Below, in pieces: positions 59,052 to 64,000 of a stretch of 64,000 nucleotides of DNA. The notes below the pieces were generated by a model that worked only from the letters and a program-made list of their open reading frames with translations, made no database searches and was not told the DNA's origin. This DNA comes from Rotaria macrura. Its lineage: Eukaryota > Rotifera > Eurotatoria > Philodinida > Philodinidae. Both the position numbers and the translations under genes were made by a program. The stretch lies in the NCBI GenBank assembly GCA_900239685.1, contig OENT01000250.1:87522-151521 (forward strand). The letters run 5' to 3'. Numbering within the stretch: position 1 is the stretch's first letter; each line of letters starts with the position of its first letter.

Positions 59052-60404
59052 TTTCGTCTCTTTTTATGAGTGAAAATAAAACTAAAACTGAATAATTATT
59101 TGCAAAGCTATAGTCGATGTGAGAGTGATGTTGAGAGTATGGTTACACTCCAGTGATCAAAACAGGTAAGAAAAATTACGTTTATTGACAACACTCTCTA
59201 TCATAAAACGCACATTTGATACAGAAAAAAAATGAAATGAGTAGATACGAACTATGTTTTTCATTATATATCTTCAACATTTGAAATTACTCATGATGAC
59301 TTATTTTCTACAAAACAACCTGCTATGAATATTTTCAATACACGTACACAACTAATTTTATTTTACATAGTCGTATTACACGTATATAAAGTTGTTTGAT
59401 AATAAGTAAAATCACCTTTATACTCGTAGTAGTACAAGTGGCACCGAAAATAATAGTATCGATAATTATTATTTAATTTGAAGAGAAGTTCTGATACTTC
59501 TGAATATGTCATTTCCTCTACATAGAATTTTCACATAATAATTTTATTTCAAAATAATAGACTAAATAATATTCAATGTAGTAGAAGTTTTCCATAATCT
59601 ATTTACTTGTTATCTACTTCGAATATTAAATGTTCAAGAATCCATACTTTTCATTGTATTCGAGGTTGCGCTGATTTGAAGTATTTTTTTTCAACATTTT
59701 TTGATTATCGAAACTATTGAAATCCTTCAGGAAGTATTTCTTCTGTCACAGATAACATTCATTTTAATGCATGTTGATAAATCATCTGAACATTTTTCAT
59801 CTTAGTATATAGCCAATCGAGTAGTTAAACATTCATCATAATAATGCATTACTCCATGTATCTTACTCGTTTTGTCATAGCAATCAACGGAATGTTACGA
59901 TTTTCATTTTTTATCTCTTTCTATCTTACCCTCATACCCCTATATACGTATGCCTTCTTTTTTAATCATTTTTTTCTTAATTTATATTAAATAAAGCATC
60001 AAACATGAGTAATTCGCAATGTTCATTATTACAAAAATTTTTATTGAGTATTCAGTTTATGGGTTGATTTCTTTTTACGTGGATCAGTGCTAATTTCTGA
60101 TAAAATTCGTTTCGTGTTGTTGACTAGTTGAATATTTAACAAGAATTTCTTTGTTTACAACGAGAACAGAGTTGCTGGACATAATTATTTAGTTCCTCGT
60201 TCATTGTTTTCATTTGGATAACGGTGATGTGTTGATTTGTGAAATTATTGCTTTTACTGATAAAAAATGTTTAACGATCTTCTAAAACATATTTATTAAC
60301 TATAGAAACAATTTAAAGATCAAGCACGTGCATAAAATAAATGTGCAAACTTTCCTTCGATAAAATTGAGCGAGAGAAATAACTAATGGATGTCTCATAA
60401 TTAA
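59052..60404. other. Gene-free interval
   Basis: Includes the presumed promoter of the Gly/Cys protein on the minus strand. Otherwise AT-rich with no recognised feature. Confidence 0.4.
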
Positions 60405-61316
60405 TGTCCCGGTTGTTGCATTTCTTATTCTGATATATAAATTCATTTTATTAAAATCAAAGATATACCACAAAACGCAGCAAGAAAACCTCTATAACCT
60501 ACATGGTAAAGCATATTTAAGTTTTACCCTTTTTGTTTTAAAAACAAGCGAAATTCTGTATACTCAATTTCTGATGCTGCAAAAATATCATTGTTTTTTC
60601 TTCTATTTGACCATTTTATCTCCAAAAATATTGTCTTTAGAAAAATAGAGTACACTTTCAGATATAGCTTAACAAGCTCTACAATCTAGAAAATATAACT
60701 TATTTTAATTATGCACTTTTTATTTTTCAAAACAAACTAAATTCCATGCGATCAGTTTTTACCGCTCTGACAAAATCATTCCTTCTTATTTGTTTCATCT
60801 ATTTATTGGGTGACAAACTTTCTTACAGAAAACAAACTTTAACACAAATTGCAACCTGAAAAGTTTTACAAATTACGAAGGACAGCTAATACATTGTTGT
60901 CAAAATAAGCGAAACTATGTGTGATCCATTTTCGGAGGTGTGCAAACATTATTTTATTCTCAACGATAAAGGAATTTCTAGTTTTTCTAATTCCATTTTT
61001 TCATCGCCCATTGCGTGTTTTTAGAATAAGTGGAATATACGCTAGATACAACGTAAAAAGTTTTGTAATCTAGAAAGTGAAACTTATTTAACTTCTGTAC
61101 CTTTTCTGTAAAAAATGCGAAATTCTGCATTGCTACCTGTCGCAGCAACAGGAATTGGTTGTGCAGAATTTCGCTTATTTTGAAAACAAAATGGACAGAC
61201 TTTAAATATGCTTACCATGTAGGTTATAGAGCTTCTCGTGTTGCGTGCTGTGGCATATTTCGGTTTTCAATCACATGTATTTCTATATCAGAATAAGAAA
61301 TACAAAAACCGGGACA
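60405..61316. mobile_element. Foldback element, 912 bp, with about 158-bp inverted terminal repeats
   Basis: Starts TGTCCCGGTTGTTGCATTTC and ends with the inverse GAAATACAAAAACCGGGACA. The arms (60405-60562 and 61159-61316) are similar throughout, sharing in inverse orientation TTCTTATTCTGATATA, CTATAACCTACATGGTAA and AAGCGAAATTCTG. The interior repeats related words (AAGCGAAACT, GTGAAACTTATTT, AATGCGAAATTCTGC), so the arms may be internally amplified. No transposase is encoded. TTA occurs outside both ends (60401-60403 and 61318-61320), a possible but unproven duplication. The terminal TGTCCCGG resembles some Tc1/mariner-like MITEs. Confidence 0.75.
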
Positions 61317-61459
61317 CTTATTATGGGGAATCTGCTATCATTTCCATGATTCACCATATAGTATTTCATTTATGTACAGTTCTTGGAAGTTGTCGAGAAA
61401 AAATAAAATTAATTACTTATAACTTAAACAACTTTCATTGAAGTACTGTACTCATTCTG

Positions 61460-61640
61460 CTATATCGGGTACTGGGTGTGGTTGTGGCCATTTCTGCGTG
61501 CGAGTGGGTCCATGGATGGCTGCCTTCTGTTTGGACGTGGACCTGCCACCATTGCTGCATGAGGGTGACTTTTTACATGGATATTGGCATTCCTGTAGGT
61601 GTGGGTTGATGCGTGTCTTAATGTTTTTAGGTATAGAAAT
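61460..61640 (+). repeat. GT-rich degenerate tract
   Basis: CTGGGTGTGGTTGTGG, GTGCGAGTGGG, GGACGTGGACC and GGTGTGGGTTGATGCGTG recur on the plus strand. It belongs with the other telomere-like tracts at 1020-1100, 5735 and 8680. Confidence 0.35.
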
Positions 61641-61725
61641 TAAAATCGCACCACATTGAAGCCCATCGGTTTCTACTGGGTATGCGGTGACAGGATTCAA
61701 AGAATAGTTGTGGGTTAATTTTTTG

Positions 61726-61911
61726 TTATTGTTCCGGATAGAGGTATAGGCGAGCATGTGCACAGGAGTAAAGATAAGTGTTTGGTGCTGAGTAAGAAAT
61801 TTCTCTGCAGCAACACCCACATCCACCTACCCAATGGAACTCTTGGTGGGCATCAATGCATGGATTCGCGATGCCCATTAGAATGGTGAGAAGAAACAAA
61901 TGAAAGCACAT
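61726..61911 (-). CDS. Candidate small secreted Cys-rich peptide
   Basis: A true ATG at 61911 opens 61 codons: a good signal-peptide-like start (MCFHLFLLTILMGIANPC), then a Cys/Gly cluster (GGCGCCC) and a Tyr-rich tail. Its stop is at 61726. It lies next to a GT-rich tract whose complement encodes part of the Cys cluster, so chance is a real alternative. No relative was recognised. Confidence 0.25.
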   Translation of the reverse strand: MCFHLFLLTILMGIANPCIDAHQEFHWVGGCGCCCREISYSAPNTYLYSCAHARLYLYPEQ

Positions 61912-62299
61912 AGAGTGTAGTGATATCTATCAATGGTTTTTTACGTGTTATTTGCAAAAATATTCGATCTGAGACACACTTTGGGTATAATTTGATCCTT
62001 TTTTGAAGAATTTTATGCTATATGGTATCGTCCTTTCGGTGCGATGATCATCTATATAGTTCGATTCGTAACGAAAATAGAACTCTATTAAAAATTGTCC
62101 TATAACCTTCTATATTAGAATAAATTATCTCTGTTTAAGGATATTTAAGAAGTGAATCATTTTTATGAAAGTTTCTAAATAAAATCAATTTTAGCGGCAT
62201 ATCCACTGTTGTTCTTTAATAAATTTGTGACCATTTAAATGGTAATAATCGAAAGATTTTCTATTAAGCTGTAGACCCTGTTTCGCATGCGCTAATAGA

Positions 62300-62872
62300 T
62301 TTAATCTGTTTTCGATGATGAATACAATTAATTTGGCACTGCTCAGAATCGTGCTAAAGAAAATTACACCAGTAACTAAACTCTTTTCATTCGATAATAA
62401 TGATGCTGCTTGCTCACCTTGCGCATCATTCATGCTACTATCGGGTTTCCATGTTTCTGTTAATGAGTCATAAGATTCAGCAGTATTAATAGCTTTACTA
62501 TCAAATTCACCGAGAACTAAAACCTTTCCATTTGTTAATGTGGATGCGATACGTTCAACTCGCGTTCAATATTCATGAAACCAGTAATTGTCCAATGCTC
62601 TGTTGATTGGTCATATAATTCGGTACTATTCTGAAAACCTCGATAGCCAAGTCCACCGGTCACTAACACTTCCATTCTTTAATACGGATATTTTATGTTC
62701 ACCTCACGCATCATTCATGCTGTTAATATTTGCCAATGTTTCTGTTGATGGAGGATACAGTTTAGGATTGTTCATTGTACCATTGTTAAATCCACCAGCA
62801 ACTAAAACTTTTCCATTTTTTCACACGGCTGCTGTATGATCCCATCGTGCACGATGCATATTACTAGTCTTA
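62300..62872 (-). pseudogene. Kelch-repeat protein pseudogene
   Basis: Four kelch blades can be followed: RARWDHTAAV then TGA (62821-62823), NGKVLVAGGFNNGTMN with a second TGA at 62704-62706 after SMNDA, VLVTGGLGYRGFQNSTELYD with EHWTITGFMNIER, and after a frame change near 62565, TNGKVLVLGEFDSKAIN, ESYDSLTETWKPDSSMNDA and SLLSNEKSLVTGVIFFSTIL. The VLVTGG / STELYD / TETW pattern is the bdelloid-type kelch beta-propeller. Stops and a frame change make it non-functional. Confidence 0.75.
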
Positions 62873-64000
62873 GATTGTTCTAAATGTAAATACCTCAATA
62901 TTTTATTCTTATACAATTGCTTGTCTTGAATGATCAAAATTGTCTACTCATATTATGAATATATCTTTAGATTTTTCACAATGAAAGTCTTTTAATATTT
63001 ATTTTAGAAGGTGTTGAGAGTTGCTTGGATCCTATATAAGTCTTTAATTTATTTGAAGCAGTCACTTATGAAATAGTAAAGTAGTAGTATCCGTTCTTTC
63101 GAAAAAGAATTTTATGGATAGGTAGAAGATTAATTAAGTTTATATTTTCTACTTATCGTTACATTTGGTACCTTTGATTTATAAGCTAGTGTTTTTTATA
63201 CATTCATCCTGTTTTACTTATGCACATATGTTTATGGTGGGATGAAACTATAAAGTTGTAATTAATGACGACTTGGCTATCATAAAAGAGAAAAAATATC
63301 GAAGTTTGAAAGACTGCTTCGATTATGCATGACTATATTACTAAGAGTAAAGATATGCGATTTGAATTACTCCAAAGTAGATTTCGACCACGTAACTGAT
63401 GGAAACTACTGAAAAACAACCAACATTCTTTAGAGTCTCTGAGAAATTTAGATCCATCGTTTTTACTATCCTTTCACTGAAAATAATTTTTATTTCATTT
63501 TTTTGATGCAACGATTGTGGTTGATTTTCAATCAATTTTTATTAGCTCTAAAAATATCAGACATCTCTTGATACCACGCAAAAGTATTTGAAATCACAGA
63601 AAACCGAAATTTCATCACAATGAATGAGTGATCAACAACAAAGACCTATCATCATATACGATTATTAATTACTTACAATTACATACTAATGATGAATTAC
63701 TATCCTAATGAAAATTGTGGAAAAGCACTGGAATTATGTTTGCCGTCATTATCATCCATTACAGGTGGTGTTGCTATTATTTCTTTCTTTAAAACTTATC
63801 TATCTACAAAAAAATCACGCAGCTGTTCACTTTCTGATGGTTCGAGCTTTGTTTTTATGACGAACAACAGTGTCAGGCTCATAATGACTGATCAGATATT
63901 CAAGTGATCATTAAAAGCTGAGTCATCAATTTTATCTTTTCACATGTTTATCTGTTTGCTAACGTGAGATATATAGTAAAATCAAGTAGGTTTGAAGAAC
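62873..64000. other. Right end of window, no supported gene
   Basis: AT-rich. An ATG ORF at 63689-63907 (72 codons, starts MMNYYPNENCGKALELC) has mixed composition and no recognised motif; it could be an exon of a gene to the right. Confidence 0.35.

Noticed and set aside
1-64000. tRNA, rRNA and CRISPR arrays
   Set aside because: I looked for tRNA B-box-like text (GGTTCGAATCC), cloverleaf-like stems and regularly spaced direct repeats by eye and found none. A tRNA scanner would be decisive.

Overview
The window looks like a piece of a bdelloid rotifer nuclear genome. This is an inference from several things. The DNA is strongly AT-rich and genes are sparse. Some introns are very short (46, 57 and 59 nt) with GT-AG ends. 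Gene families that are abundant or unusual in bdelloids sit together: a zinc-finger/NHL-repeat protein, an F-box/LRR relic, a kelch relic, and genes of bacterial or plant type such as a phage tail-collar protein and a CPA2/CHX cation-proton antiporter. There is also a Ty3/gypsy element that carries an extra exonuclease ORF. No bacterial operon structure, tRNA, rRNA or CRISPR array was seen.

Layout, left to right. At 3-581 (+) is the 3' end of a multi-pass membrane protein cut by the window edge. The 0.6-6.5 kb interval has no gene but holds degenerate repeats and a purine-rich inverted repeat. At 6559-7232 (-) is a secreted-looking tail-collar protein. At 12372-14097 (-) is a three-exon CHX-type antiporter with one homopolymer frameshift. 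At 16965-18720 (-) is a three-exon alkaline phosphatase with a probable GPI-anchor tail. F-box/LRR debris lies at about 24.1-25.2 kb (+). At 26321-27710 (-) is a GH30 glucosylceramidase pseudogene with three lesions. The 27.7-33.9 kb interval holds inverted-repeat elements, including two abutting MITE-like elements that appear to share one TA. At 33862-35979 (-) is a cytochrome P450 of CYP7/CYP8 type. At 40672-41220 (+) is an intronless unrecognised gene with a clear TATA box. At 45873-49001 (-) is a zinc-finger/coiled-coil/NHL gene with a 1,680-nt intron.

At 49456-57150 (+) a complete Ty3/gypsy LTR retrotransposon is inserted about 450 bp upstream of the NHL start codon. It has 209-bp LTRs, a 5-bp CCATT duplication, a PBS, a PPT, gag, pol and a third ORF with DEDDy-exonuclease-like motifs. 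It is no longer intact: pol has three in-frame stops, ORF3 has a shift at an A8 run, and the two LTRs differ at 5 of 209 positions. To its right are a decayed coding fragment (57571-57912), a Gly/Cys/Ser repeat protein (58566-59051, -), a 912-bp foldback element with about 158-bp arms (60405-61316) and a kelch-repeat pseudogene (about 62300-62872, -).

The host genes do not form one pathway. The most notable content is the retrotransposon with its captured nuclease ORF, the likely horizontally acquired genes, several independent inverted-repeat elements, and a high proportion of decayed genes. Exon boundaries were derived by hand from reading frame, splice consensus and family alignment; none is backed by transcript data.
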